A DNA stretch of 64,000 nt from Aminipila sp051883075 (GTDB lineage Bacteria; Bacillota; Clostridia; Peptostreptococcales; Anaerovoracaceae), in the NCBI GenBank assembly GCA_051883075.1, contig JBJETA010000005.1:1-64000 (forward strand), read 5' to 3'. Position numbers and translations under genes: made by a program. The notes below the pieces were generated by a model that was given only the letters and a program-made list of their open reading frames with translations, had not been told where the DNA came from and searched no databases. This document shows, in pieces, positions 6,820 to 15,202 of this stretch. Within the stretch, counting starts at the first letter, position 1. Each line of letters begins with the position of its first letter.

Positions 6820-7389
6820 ATGGAAAAACTGCTTTTTATAAATGCGTGCATGCGCGAAAACTCAAGAACCATGGAGCTTGCAAAACATGTGCTTTCAAAA
6901 TGGCAGGGTTCTGTTGAGGAACTTTGTCTCAGTAATGAACAGATACCTCCTCTGAATCCCGAAACCCTGAAAACCCGTGAAAAGGCTTGTGCTGAAAATG
7001 ATTTTTCACTGCCTGTGTTTAAATACGCACACCAACTGGTTCGGGCAGATGCCGTACTTATAGCCGCACCTTACTGGGATTTGGCTTTCCCTGCGGCGCT
7101 TAAGGCTTATCTGGAGGCAGTAACTGTATGCGGTCTGACCTTCTGCTATACCGACAAAGGAATACCTTCAGGTTTGTGCAAAGCAAAAAAACTGATATAT
7201 GTAACAACTGCCGGAGGACCTGTCTTTGAACCTGACTTCGGCTTTGATTATGTCAGGACTCTTGCACAAGGCTTTTACGGAATCCCCGAAGCTGTGGCAT
7301 TTAAGGCTGAAAATCTGGACATTATCGGGGCTGATGTGGAAGGAATCTTAGAGAAAACAAAAGCTGAAATAGATAAATACGAATTATAA
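6820..7389 (+). CDS. NAD(P)H-dependent FMN/quinone oxidoreductase, flavodoxin-like
   Basis: This 189-residue cytosolic protein has the flavodoxin-like fold of the NQO1/MdaB/AzoR group. An N-terminal beta strand and FMN phosphate loop (FINACMRENSRTMELAKH) are followed by the APYWDLAFPAALKAYLEAV segment typical of the family, then TTAGGP near residue 128. Such enzymes pass electrons from NAD(P)H through FMN to quinones, azo compounds or flavins. AAGGAG precedes ATG 6820. It stands alone between the prophage end and the IS200 element; the true substrate is unknown. Confidence 0.85.
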   Translation: MEKLLFINACMRENSRTMELAKHVLSKWQGSVEELCLSNEQIPPLNPETLKTREKACAENDFSLPVFKYAHQLVRADAVLIAAPYWDLAFPAALKAYLEAVTVCGLTFCYTDKGIPSGLCKAKKLIYVTTAGGPVFEPDFGFDYVRTLAQGFYGIPEAVAFKAENLDIIGADVEGILEKTKAEIDKYEL

Positions 7390-7390
7390 T

Positions 7391-8100
7391 CATGACCACC
7401 CGTAAAACGGGTGGTTTGCTCCGGGCTATAAGCCCGTGTTACCGGCCAGCGCCTAAAGACGCTGGCTTTCACTTTACGTTCAAGCCACCACGCCCTTGAC
7501 TCGTCGCCGCCCTTCAAAGGGCGTTCGTACTACCGGCTACCCCTTGAAGGGGTCCTCGTACTCCTTCACACTGAGTTTATCCTGCATGATATCGTACTTC
7601 TCCTGGTCTTGTATATACTTTTTTATGGTTGCCTCATTAAGTCCTACCGTACTTACATAGTACCCTTCTGACCAGAAATGTCTGTTTCCAAATTTATACT
7701 TTAGGTTTGCGTGCTTATCGAAAATCATTAATGCACTTTTCCCTTTTAAGTATCCCATGAATTGTGACACACTATATTTCGGCGGTATGCTTACTAACAT
7801 ATGGACGTGATCGGGCATAAGATGCCCTTCTATAATCTCTACTCCTTTGTATGAACATAACTGTTTTAAAATATCTCTTATGCTTTCTTTGTATTGATTA
7901 TAAATTATTTTTCGTCTATACTTTGGAGTGAAGACGATATGGTACTTACACATCCACTTTGTGTGTGCTAAATCGTTGGTCTTATTGGCCATTTTAATCA
8001 CCTTTCCTTTCTATAGTAGTGGCTTGGACACCTCTATTATACTTCGGAAAGGTGATTGTGCTATAAGCACTTACTGCACCACCCGCATAGCAGGTGGTTT
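7391..8100 (-). mobile_element. IS200-type insertion sequence (approximate limits)
   Basis: A single tnpA of the IS200/IS605 family is bracketed by palindromes and has no tnpB. The left side has ACCACCCG-TAAAA-CGGGTGGT (7395-7415), CGGGCT-ATA-AGCCCG (7422-7436), CCAGCG...CGCTGG (7446-7465) and CGCCCTT...AAGGGCG (7508-7523). The right side has GTGCT-ATA-AGCAC (8058-8070) and ACCACC...GGTGGT (8078-8098). Such single-strand hairpins are the ends recognised by TnpA. Exact cleavage sites cannot be read, as these elements make no target duplication. Confidence 0.65.
7537..7992 (-). CDS. tnpA: IS200 family HUH transposase TnpA
   Basis: This 151-residue Y1 transposase starts MANKTNDLAHTKW, the canonical IS200 N-terminus, from ATG 7992 with AAAGGAAAGG upstream; the GTG at 8001 is not needed. 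The HUH metal-binding motif is GHLMPDHVHMLVSIPP (about residues 60-75) and the catalytic Tyr lies in the KKYIQDQEKYD helix (about 130). The length is typical (about 150), with no frameshift, so it may be active. It excises and inserts single-stranded DNA through a 5'-phosphotyrosine intermediate. Confidence 0.96.
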   Translation of the reverse strand: MANKTNDLAHTKWMCKYHIVFTPKYRRKIIYNQYKESIRDILKQLCSYKGVEIIEGHLMPDHVHMLVSIPPKYSVSQFMGYLKGKSALMIFDKHANLKYKFGNRHFWSEGYYVSTVGLNEATIKKYIQDQEKYDIMQDKLSVKEYEDPFKG

Positions 8101-8175
8101 ATTATTTCGGGCATCTCCATTTTTCGGAACACGAAAAACTCCGAGGCCCTCAACAGGCTAAAGCCCATAACAAAG

Positions 8176-8216
8176 AAAACCGTTTCCCGGCAGACGCCCT
8201 GCAAGGAAACGGTTTT
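8176..8216 (-). terminator. intrinsic terminator of the threonine ammonia-lyase gene
   Basis: A perfect 12-bp stem AAAACCGTTTCC / GGAAACGGTTTT encloses a 17-nt loop; the minus strand reads TTTTCTTTG after it. It lies 53 bp beyond the stop at 8269 and may act in both directions. Confidence 0.75.
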
Positions 8217-8268
8217 GCGTTTATTCTTTATCTGTTTTATTTCTTATATATAAATTTATTCCTTATGA

Positions 8269-9465
8269 TTAATTGATAATCTGGAAGCCGTTTCTTGTAA
8301 CTTCTTCCCTAATCATCTGTACCTGCTCTCTGTCCCTTGTTTCCATGATTATTCTTACAAAACAGCTGTTGACAGGCATGTCAGGATCACTGCTGTCATG
8401 GTAAACCGACAGAATATTGCCTCCGCAACGGCTGACGATTTCAAGCACACCTCGCAACTGTCCCGGTCTGTCCATAAGAGCAACAGTAAGGGTGCTCCTT
8501 CTTCCGCTCATAATCAGACCTCTTGTAACAACCCTGTTCAGGATGTTGACGTCTATGTTTCCTCCGCTTACGATGCAGGCAACATTTTTTCCCTGCAGCT
8601 CGAACTTGTTGAACATGGCTGCCGCAACGGCAACAGCTCCTGCCCCTTCTGCAACAATTTTCTGTTTCTCCATCATAGTCAGAATCGCCGCAGCAATCTC
8701 ATCCTCTGAAACCACCGCCATATCATCAACGTATTTTGAAATCAGCTCAAAGGTATTGTCCCCCGGAACCTTCACCGCTATGCCGTCGGCAAATGTATTT
8801 ACACTTTCCAGCGGCTGTTTTTCACCTGCTTTAACGGAATTGTACATGCTTGGTGCTCCGGCCGCCTGTACTCCGTACACACGGCACTCCGGCTTAAGGG
8901 TCTTTATGGCAAAGGCAATGCCGCTTAAAAGCCCGCCGCCGCCAACAGGCACAATAACTGCATCCAGATCCGGCTTATCTTCCAGAAGTTCAAGCCCTAT
9001 AGTTCCCTGTCCGGCGATAACATCTATGTCATCAAAGGGATGAATCATTGTTCTGCCTTCTTCTTCAACAATCCGGACAGCTTTTGCATATGCATCATCA
9101 TATGTATCCTTTACAAGACAAACTTCAGCACCATAGTTCTTTGTCGCCTCAACCTTACTTATCGGTGCCCCGTCCGGCATGCATATAACGCAGGGCAGAT
9201 TGTTTTTCTGGGAGGCCAGCGCAACACCCTGTGCATGGTTTCCCGCACTGCAGGCAACAATTCCTTTCTTTTTTTCGTCTTCGCTCAACTGGCTGATTTT
9301 ATAGTAAGCACCTCTGAGCTTGAAGCTTCCCGTCACCTGAAGATTTTCCGTCTTTAAGTAAATATTATTCTCTTTACTTAAAGCAGGTGCATAAATCAAA
9401 TCTGTTTTCCTTGCAGCCTCTTTTAAGACCTCTGCTGCATGCATTATCCTGTCAATAGTCAGCAT
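8269..9465 (-). CDS. ilvA: threonine ammonia-lyase (dehydratase) with C-terminal ACT domain
   Basis: This 398-residue PLP enzyme converts threonine to 2-oxobutanoate and ammonia. Motifs are the PLP lysine in TGSFKLRGA (about residue 55), the SAGNHAQGVA loop, and the glycine-rich PVGGGGLLSGI phosphate-binding loop. Residues about 325-398 (TLTVALMDRPGQLRGVLEIV) form an ACT domain. The size matches the roughly 400-residue catabolic/ACT class rather than the 510-residue E. coli IlvA. ATG 9465 is chosen because GGGAGGA lies seven bases upstream. A TATAAT on the minus strand at 9509-9504 may be its own -10. Single-gene unit. Confidence 0.93.
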   Translation of the reverse strand: MLTIDRIMHAAEVLKEAARKTDLIYAPALSKENNIYLKTENLQVTGSFKLRGAYYKISQLSEDEKKKGIVACSAGNHAQGVALASQKNNLPCVICMPDGAPISKVEATKNYGAEVCLVKDTYDDAYAKAVRIVEEEGRTMIHPFDDIDVIAGQGTIGLELLEDKPDLDAVIVPVGGGGLLSGIAFAIKTLKPECRVYGVQAAGAPSMYNSVKAGEKQPLESVNTFADGIAVKVPGDNTFELISKYVDDMAVVSEDEIAAAILTMMEKQKIVAEGAGAVAVAAAMFNKFELQGKNVACIVSGGNIDVNILNRVVTRGLIMSGRRSTLTVALMDRPGQLRGVLEIVSRCGGNILSVYHDSSDPDMPVNSCFVRIIMETRDREQVQMIREEVTRNGFQIIN

Positions 9466-9509
9466 AACAAATCCTCCCACACTTTCATTTATGTAGTTAG
9501 TCCATTATA

Positions 9510-10709
9510 TCATAACTCTTTTTCAAAATGTCTTTTTTCTTTTTCCTTATACATCGCCTGATCCGCTCTGTGATATGCATCCTCAAAGCCCTGTGAACAA
9601 CCGGAAAATACATACCCTGCACTGCCGGAAACCGGTTTTTCTTCATCAAGCTCAGGCAGGTAAATTTTAAGTTTATCGTATATTTCCGTCTGTACGTTTT
9701 TAAGTTCTTCTTCTGAAGAAACCCCTTTTAACAGCAACATGAACTCATCGCCGCCGACTCTTCCCGCAATGCCGTTCCTTTTTTCAAGAACAGAACACAG
9801 AATATTCCCCGCGGCTTTGAGCACCTTATCTCCTGTGGCGTGTCCGTAAGTATCGTTGACGGTTTTGAAATCATCCAGATCAATCATAAACAAACCCAGT
9901 TTTTCATCCTGATGGCTTTCCATGTATTCTTTTGATAATGTACAGAAATTTCCCTTGTTTAAAAGCCCCGTAAGCTCATCTACCGCAGCCTGCTTCTTCT
10001 CCATGGTAATGTCCGTCAGAACCGCAAATATATGTGCGTCCCCTAAGCCATCCTTGATAGCTCTCATGTTTTCAGACACCCATACATAATGCCCTTCTTT
10101 GTGGCGAATTCTGTAAACAACAGTTGCTGAAGATAGGTCTTTCAAAATGCTCCTGATAGCAGTTACAAAGATTTCCCTGTCACGGTCATCATAGCAAATC
10201 TCCACATATTTCCCATTGAACAGTGACTGCATATCATCAAAATCATAGCCTGTAATATCTGTAAATCCTTCACTTACATATACAACCCCAAAGCTGGGCT
10301 TTGTAACACAGTGATGCACTCCTCCGGGGATACTGTTAACATACCCTTCCAAAGACATATTTAAATCGGAAATCTGATTCTTTTTATCTTTTTCAACAGT
10401 TTTATACAGCACCACAAGATTATAATTGCTTATTTTTACAAATACCGCACCCCAGAACAGAATCTGCACAACAATAGCCGCATTGGCAGAATGCAAAAGA
10501 TTTTTTGAAATCCATAAAACAGTTATTGCCACATATCCTGCAAAAAATCCGAGTAAAAGAATTGTGTAAAACTCCCCCATTTTCTGTAGTCTGGGATATA
10601 CCTCTCCCGCTTCTCCCAACACAAACAGCCTATGCAGTTTGCTGACCGCATAGACTAAATTAAAAAACATCAGCACACATGCTGCGATTAAAAACAGAAA
10701 ATTAATCAT
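9510..10709 (-). CDS. membrane PAS-GGDEF diguanylate cyclase
   Basis: This 399-residue inner-membrane protein has about three N-terminal hydrophobic segments (residues 3-22, 47-68 and 76-95). A PAS domain follows (about 125-240, ending LTDITMEKKQAAVDELTGLL), then a GGDEF domain with an intact GRVGGDEF at 317-323. It should make cyclic di-GMP in response to a PAS-sensed signal. The RxxD inhibitory site five residues before GGDEF is absent, so product inhibition of the usual type is not expected. The start lies inside the EamA gene (8-nt overlap, AGGAAAAAGA before ATG), so the two are co-translated. Confidence 0.93.
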   Translation of the reverse strand: MINFLFLIAACVLMFFNLVYAVSKLHRLFVLGEAGEVYPRLQKMGEFYTILLLGFFAGYVAITVLWISKNLLHSANAAIVVQILFWGAVFVKISNYNLVVLYKTVEKDKKNQISDLNMSLEGYVNSIPGGVHHCVTKPSFGVVYVSEGFTDITGYDFDDMQSLFNGKYVEICYDDRDREIFVTAIRSILKDLSSATVVYRIRHKEGHYVWVSENMRAIKDGLGDAHIFAVLTDITMEKKQAAVDELTGLLNKGNFCTLSKEYMESHQDEKLGLFMIDLDDFKTVNDTYGHATGDKVLKAAGNILCSVLEKRNGIAGRVGGDEFMLLLKGVSSEEELKNVQTEIYDKLKIYLPELDEEKPVSGSAGYVFSGCSQGFEDAYHRADQAMYKEKEKRHFEKEL

Positions 10710-11598
10710 TCTTTTTCCTCATTTCCTTCTCCGGCAATTCACTGGCAACAGCCGCGCAAAGTATAAGCACTGCTCCTGCTGCTTCCGCCACACTCATTCC
10801 TTCATGTAAAATCATCACTGAAAGTATTATCGCCACAACAGGGTCGATGTAGCTGAACAACGCTATTGTCTGCGCTTTAAGCTTTGCCATGGAACCGAAA
10901 AACAGAACATAGGCAAAGCCCGTGTGAAAGATTCCCACAATCAAAACCATACATATTATAAAGGCTGACACGGTAATGTCCGTCATGCTCTCTGCATACA
11001 GTACATACGGAACAACAACCAGCCCTGCCGAACCAAGCTGGACAGCCGTTTTTTCATAAGGCGAAATATTTTTTATAAATTTATTTAAAATAACAACACA
11101 GGCATAAAAAACAGCTGCTCCCAATCCGCAGAGCACACCCTTAAGTTCACCGATTCCTCCAAAATCCGCACCGTACACTCCCGATACAAGTACCATACCT
11201 GCCAGTGCCGCAGCAACACAGCAAAGCTTTTTCACAGAAATATTTTCCCTGAAAAGCAGCGGTGATGCCAGAATCACAAATACAGGCGCCATATAGTAAC
11301 ATAGTGTAGCTACTGCCACTGAGGTATACCTGTATGCTTCAAAAAGCAGAATCCAGTTAAATCCAATCAGTGCTCCCGATACCGGAAGAAGCGGCATATT
11401 TCCTTTTATATTTACCCAGTTTATGTTTTTTCCCTTCAGTTTTACAAAAAAAATTATAAAAAGCATGCCGATAAAGCCCCTTGCCATGGCAATCACTCCT
11501 GAGGGCAGAGGTATATATCTTCTGAAAATCCCTATAGTTCCAAATATGAACATGGACATTATAAAGGCTGCTTTTGCTTTGTTCTCTTCCTTATTCAT
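10702..11598 (-). CDS. EamA/DMT superfamily membrane transporter
   Basis: This 298-residue protein has ten predicted transmembrane helices in two homologous five-helix halves, the fold of the drug/metabolite transporter (RhaT/EamA) family. The conserved helix pattern includes SVAVATLCYYMAPVFVILASP in the first half and ALFSYIDPVVAIILS in the second. The family exports amino acids or metabolites; the substrate here is not evident. It lies divergently from the aromatic locus and is coupled to the GGDEF gene downstream. Confidence 0.9.
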   Translation of the reverse strand: MNKEENKAKAAFIMSMFIFGTIGIFRRYIPLPSGVIAMARGFIGMLFIIFFVKLKGKNINWVNIKGNMPLLPVSGALIGFNWILLFEAYRYTSVAVATLCYYMAPVFVILASPLLFRENISVKKLCCVAAALAGMVLVSGVYGADFGGIGELKGVLCGLGAAVFYACVVILNKFIKNISPYEKTAVQLGSAGLVVVPYVLYAESMTDITVSAFIICMVLIVGIFHTGFAYVLFFGSMAKLKAQTIALFSYIDPVVAIILSVMILHEGMSVAEAAGAVLILCAAVASELPEKEMRKKND

Positions 11599-11768
11599 AC
11601 TTTTAATCCTGTCAGTTTCTTTTGCTTTAGAACTTTATCCTATCATAAGAGTATGCTGTTTACAAGGATTTGTATTTTTGTTTATTTGTTCCGCCGTCAG
11701 ATTTTTAAAACAGACATATTTTCCCTGTCTGTATGCAGAAAAAATTTCTGTTTTTCTAAAAAATATGC

Positions 11769-11797
11769 TTTACATCCAAAAATCAAAGTTGTATAAT
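11769..11797 (+). promoter_or_regulatory. promoter of the aromatic (aro) operon
   Basis: TTTACA at 11769-11774, a 17-bp spacer and a consensus TATAAT at 11792-11797 place the start near 11804. An 8-bp hairpin (AATTCACT/AGTGAATT) follows at once, then the leader peptide. Confidence 0.8.
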
Positions 11798-11867
11798 CAA
11801 AACATATTAATTCACTTTTTTAGTGAATTTTAACAAAAAAAATGATTTTTACGAAAGAGGAACGTCC

Positions 11868-11984
11868 ATGAAAAAGTTATTAAACTGGGCAGTTGAATAT
11901 TTATATTTTAGCTTTACTTTTTATTTTAAGGGTAAGGCTTATTTGGATTTCACTGAAAATACGGGCGTTTATGCAGGCGCATAG
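11868..11984 (+). CDS. aromatic leader peptide of the aro operon attenuator
   Basis: A 38-codon frame starts at ATG 11868 with AGAGGAA five bases upstream. It holds one Trp, five Tyr and five Phe; residues 11-20 read YLYFSFTFYF, seven of ten aromatic. It ends at TAG 11984, 26 bp before a strong terminator and 118 bp before the DAHP synthase start. Size, composition and place match the leader peptides of ribosome-mediated attenuators such as pheL, where starvation stalls the ribosome on the key codons. No homologue is known to me; function is inferred from position and composition. Confidence 0.75.
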   Translation: MKKLLNWAVEYLYFSFTFYFKGKAYLDFTENTGVYAGA

Positions 11985-12010
11985 AAATTGCGCATATAAA
12001 AAAGACACTC

Positions 12011-12044
12011 AGTCCGCAGGTGAAATTCACTTGCGGACTTTTTT
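12011..12044 (+). terminator. attenuator terminator of the aro operon
   Basis: AGTCCGCAGGTG pairs with CACTTGCGGACT (12 bp with one G-U) across a 5-nt loop and is followed by six T residues (12039-12044). It lies between the leader peptide and aroF. The sequence GCAGGCG at 11973-11979, covering the last leader codons, can pair with the 3' arm (CACTTGC) and is a possible antiterminator. Confidence 0.8.
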
Positions 12045-12102
12045 ATTAATCTAAAATCTATTAAAATGTATACATTAGCTAATGTGCAAACGGAGGTAAA
12101 TC

Positions 12103-13113
12103 ATGGTCATTATTTTAAAGGACAACCCTAATCAGAAACAACTGGACAACTTGCTGGACTGGCTGAAAAGCATGGATCTCGGCATTCATATGAGTAAAGG
12201 GGAGCACACAACACTTATCGGACTTATCGGAGACACTTCCTGTGTGGATATGGAGCTTATCAACGCTCTTGATATCGTAGAAACCGTAAAGAGAATACAG
12301 GAGCCTTATAAAAATGCAAATAAGAAGTTTCATTCAGATCCTACTGTTATAGATGTAGCAGGCGTAAAAATCGGGGGCGGCAGCTTCCAGATTATTGCAG
12401 GACCTTGTTCCGTAGAATCAAAAGAGCAGATTTGTGAGGTTGCCATGGATGTAAAAGCGGCAGGAGCATCACTGTACAGAGGCGGTGCTTTTAAGCCAAG
12501 AACTTCTCCTTATGCATTCCAGGGGATGAGAGAAGAAGGCATTAAGCTTCTGCTTGAAGCCAAAAAGGCTTCGGGACTCCCTATCGTAACCGAAATCATG
12601 GATATTTCCCATCTTTCACTGTTTGAAGATGTTGATGTTATCCAGGTTGGCGCAAGAAATATGCAGAACTTTGAACTTTTAAAGGAGCTTGGAACTATCA
12701 ATAAGCCTATCCTTTTAAAGAGAGGACTTGCAAATACTCTTCAGGAATTCCTTATGAGTGCCGAATACATCATGGCCGGAGGAAATGAAAATGTTATTCT
12801 TTGCGAAAGAGGTATCAGAACCTTTGAAACAGCAACAAGAAATACTCTTGACCTTGCAAGTGTGCCTCTTCTGAAGTCCATGACACATCTTCCTGTCATC
12901 GTTGACCCAAGTCATGCAACAGGTATTTCACAGCTTGTTAAGCCTATGGCACTTGCAGCTGCAGCCTGCGGAGCTGACGGTCTTATGATTGAAGTACACA
13001 ATGACCCGGCACACGCTCTCTGCGACGGTGCACAGTCACTTACACCTGAAGCTTTTAAGGACGTTGCAGCAGCTGTAAAGGCAATCCTGCCATACTGCTA
13101 CAAACCGGAATAA
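12103..13113 (+). CDS. aroF: DAHP synthase (type I-beta) with N-terminal regulatory domain
   Basis: This 336-residue enzyme condenses phosphoenolpyruvate and erythrose-4-phosphate to DAHP, the first shikimate step. The barrel carries IIAGPCSVES (about 97-106), GGAFKPRTSPYAFQG (PEP/E4P binding), KRG and the metal-binding C/H/E/D set (GPCS, DPSHATG, EVH). Residues 1-75 form a ferredoxin-like domain as in the Thermotoga-type enzyme, which mediates feedback by Tyr/Phe. ATG 12103 follows CGGAGG. It is the first structural gene after the attenuator, so enzyme amount and activity could both answer to aromatics. Confidence 0.96.
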   Translation: MVIILKDNPNQKQLDNLLDWLKSMDLGIHMSKGEHTTLIGLIGDTSCVDMELINALDIVETVKRIQEPYKNANKKFHSDPTVIDVAGVKIGGGSFQIIAGPCSVESKEQICEVAMDVKAAGASLYRGGAFKPRTSPYAFQGMREEGIKLLLEAKKASGLPIVTEIMDISHLSLFEDVDVIQVGARNMQNFELLKELGTINKPILLKRGLANTLQEFLMSAEYIMAGGNENVILCERGIRTFETATRNTLDLASVPLLKSMTHLPVIVDPSHATGISQLVKPMALAAAACGADGLMIEVHNDPAHALCDGAQSLTPEAFKDVAAAVKAILPYCYKPE

Positions 13114-13129
13114 TAGAAGGAGAACTGAT

Positions 13130-13984
13130 ATGCACACATCTATGAATATCGGAATCGTTGGACTTGGTCTTATAGGCGGTTCCATGGCAAAAGCATTGAA
13201 AGAAAACACACCTCATACAGTATGGGGTACTGATATAAAACAGGACATTATCAAGAAGGCGATTCTTGTAAATGCCATTGATGAAGAGCTTACGGAAGAA
13301 AAAATCCCTGAGTGCGATATACTTATCGTTGCGCTGTTTCCTCAGGACACGGTGGATTTTGTAAAGCAGCATGCGGATATTATAAGGAAAGATTCTGTAG
13401 TCATGGACTGCTGCGGTGTAAAGGAGGTTGTATGCCGTGAGCTTGAGCCTCTGGCTGCTGAAAAGGGGTTTATCTTTATGGGAGCACACCCTATGGCAGG
13501 GCTTGCGCATGCAGGTTTTGCACACTCAAAAAAGGCACTTTTCAACAATGCTTCTATGGTTCTCACCCCTGCAAAAGGTACGAAAATCGAAACCGTGCAA
13601 ATGATTAAGCTTCTGTGTGTGACTATTGGTTTTACCAATACTCAGATATCAACTCCGGAAGAACACGACAGAATTATTGCTTTCACATCACAGCTTGCCC
13701 ATGTTGTATCAAGCGCATACATCAAGAGCCCTTCAGCTCTTGAGCATAAGGGTTTTTCTGCGGGCAGCTATAAAGATATGACCCGTGTCGCAAAGCTGAA
13801 CGAATATATGTGGACAGAGCTGTTTCTTGACAATCCCGAATTTCTGGCAGAAGAAATTGACGGTATTATAGAAAGGCTGAAGGAATACAGCGATGCCATC
13901 AAGGCAAACGACAGCAAGACTCTCTGCGAACTGCTTAAGGACGGCAGGGAGCGCAAAATGATTATTGACGGTGAAAAATTCTAA
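13130..13984 (+). CDS. tyrA: prephenate dehydrogenase
   Basis: This 284-residue NAD(P)-dependent enzyme oxidatively decarboxylates prephenate to 4-hydroxyphenylpyruvate on the way to tyrosine. The Rossmann motif GIVGLGLIGGSMAKAL is near the N-terminus and the catalytic histidine lies in MGAHPMAGLAHAG (about 124-136). There is no C-terminal ACT domain, and the length is that of the short monofunctional type. GAAGGAG precedes ATG 13130; a second ATG four codons later is possible. It lies 16 bp after aroF and is in the same operon. Confidence 0.95.
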   Translation: MHTSMNIGIVGLGLIGGSMAKALKENTPHTVWGTDIKQDIIKKAILVNAIDEELTEEKIPECDILIVALFPQDTVDFVKQHADIIRKDSVVMDCCGVKEVVCRELEPLAAEKGFIFMGAHPMAGLAHAGFAHSKKALFNNASMVLTPAKGTKIETVQMIKLLCVTIGFTNTQISTPEEHDRIIAFTSQLAHVVSSAYIKSPSALEHKGFSAGSYKDMTRVAKLNEYMWTELFLDNPEFLAEEIDGIIERLKEYSDAIKANDSKTLCELLKDGRERKMIIDGEKF

Positions 13985-14024
13985 TGCTTCCGGACCGGCA
14001 GCTCCGGTAAAAGAAAGGATTTAA

Positions 14025-15104
14025 ATGGAAAAGGTACAGGTAAACGCATCAAAAAAATATGATATATATATAGGAAACAATCTTCTTGCTCATGCAGGAG
14101 AGTATATCTCCCGGGTTCATGAGCCATGCAAAGCATTTATCGTGACGGATAAAACCGTCAAAGAGCTTTACGCCGACACTGTATCGGCCTCTCTTTCAGC
14201 CTCAGGATTTGAAGTTTATGACTTTGCTTTTGATGCCGGTGAAGGTTCGAAAAACATGAAAACCATAAGCAATATCGTCGAAGAAATGGCTGAAAAGCAG
14301 TTTACCAGAGGTGACCTGATTGTCGCTCTCGGCGGCGGCATTGCAGGCGATGTGGCAGGCTTTGCAGCAGCTGTGTTTCTGAGAGGTATTCCTTTTGTCC
14401 AGATTCCGACCACCCTGCTTGCGGCTGTTGACTCATCTGTCGGCGGTAAGACAGGTGTAAATCTGAAATCGGGGAAAAATCTGGCCGGCGCTTTCTGGCA
14501 GCCTTCTCTGGTGCTTTGTGACTGTGATACATTTAAGACGCTGCCTTATAAAACTTTTCTGGACGGCATAGCCGAAGCAGTTAAGTACGGAGTCATCTCT
14601 GATGCCGGACTTTTCAACAGGCTCTATGAGGCAGGGGAAAAGCTGTATTCAGAGCAGGATAACCTCATCGGCATAGTAAAACGATGTGTGTCCATAAAGG
14701 CGGATATCGTCATGGAGGATGAACGTGATACGGGACTCAGACAGCTTTTAAATCTGGGACATACTATAGGACACGCTATAGAAAAGTCGAGCGGCTACGA
14801 AATAACTCACGGACATGCAGTGGCTCTCGGTATGCTTATGATTTCAAAAGCATGTGTTGATATGGGTATCTGCAAAGCAGAGTGCCACAGCCGGATTTCC
14901 GATATTTTGAAAAGATTTGGATTCCCGTCCTCCTGTCCGTTTCCTGCGGAGGTTCTGCTGGATGCCATGCTGAAAGACAAGAAGCGTTCAGGAAGCACTA
15001 TCACTCTTGTTCTTCCAAAGGAAATCGGCAGATGTGTTCTGGAAAAGGTGCCTGTTGAAAGACTTATACAGTTTATCGGCAATGAACAATCCGTCAGCAT
15101 CTAA
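14025..15104 (+). CDS. aroB: 3-dehydroquinate synthase
   Basis: This 359-residue NAD- and metal-dependent enzyme converts DAHP to 3-dehydroquinate. Seen are the glycine-rich GGGIAGDVAGFAAAVFLRG, the PTTLLAAVDSSVGGKTGVN loop that binds substrate and NAD, and the metal ligands in LNLGHTIGHAIE and THGHAVALGM. The length matches the family (about 360). AAAGGA lies before ATG 14025, and a 40-bp gap separates it from tyrA. Ordinary member; all key motifs are intact. Confidence 0.96.
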   Translation: MEKVQVNASKKYDIYIGNNLLAHAGEYISRVHEPCKAFIVTDKTVKELYADTVSASLSASGFEVYDFAFDAGEGSKNMKTISNIVEEMAEKQFTRGDLIVALGGGIAGDVAGFAAAVFLRGIPFVQIPTTLLAAVDSSVGGKTGVNLKSGKNLAGAFWQPSLVLCDCDTFKTLPYKTFLDGIAEAVKYGVISDAGLFNRLYEAGEKLYSEQDNLIGIVKRCVSIKADIVMEDERDTGLRQLLNLGHTIGHAIEKSSGYEITHGHAVALGMLMISKACVDMGICKAECHSRISDILKRFGFPSSCPFPAEVLLDAMLKDKKRSGSTITLVLPKEIGRCVLEKVPVERLIQFIGNEQSVSI

Positions 15105-15155
15105 TAACATAATTAAAAGCAAGATTTAAAAACAAGAACTGATATCAAAAGTTAA

Positions 15156-15191
15156 TAACAATATACTAATTGTTAATCGTATATATACGAT
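15156..15191. repeat. two palindromes upstream of aroA
   Basis: TAACAAT...ATTGTTA (15156-15175) is followed directly by the perfect 16-bp palindrome ATCGTATATATACGAT (15176-15191), just before the aroA ribosome binding site. These sit in the largest gap of the operon and could be an operator or an mRNA processing/stability element. Confidence 0.4.
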
Positions 15192-15202
15192 AGGAGATGC
15201 TT

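Noticed and set aside
11736..11755. CAGAAA...TTTCTG hairpin with T-run before the aro promoter
   Set aside because: Very weak all A/T-rich stem; not convincing as a terminator.
11804..12102. T-box or riboswitch in the aro leader
   Set aside because: No T-box sequence or other known riboswitch motif; leader peptide plus terminator explain the region better.
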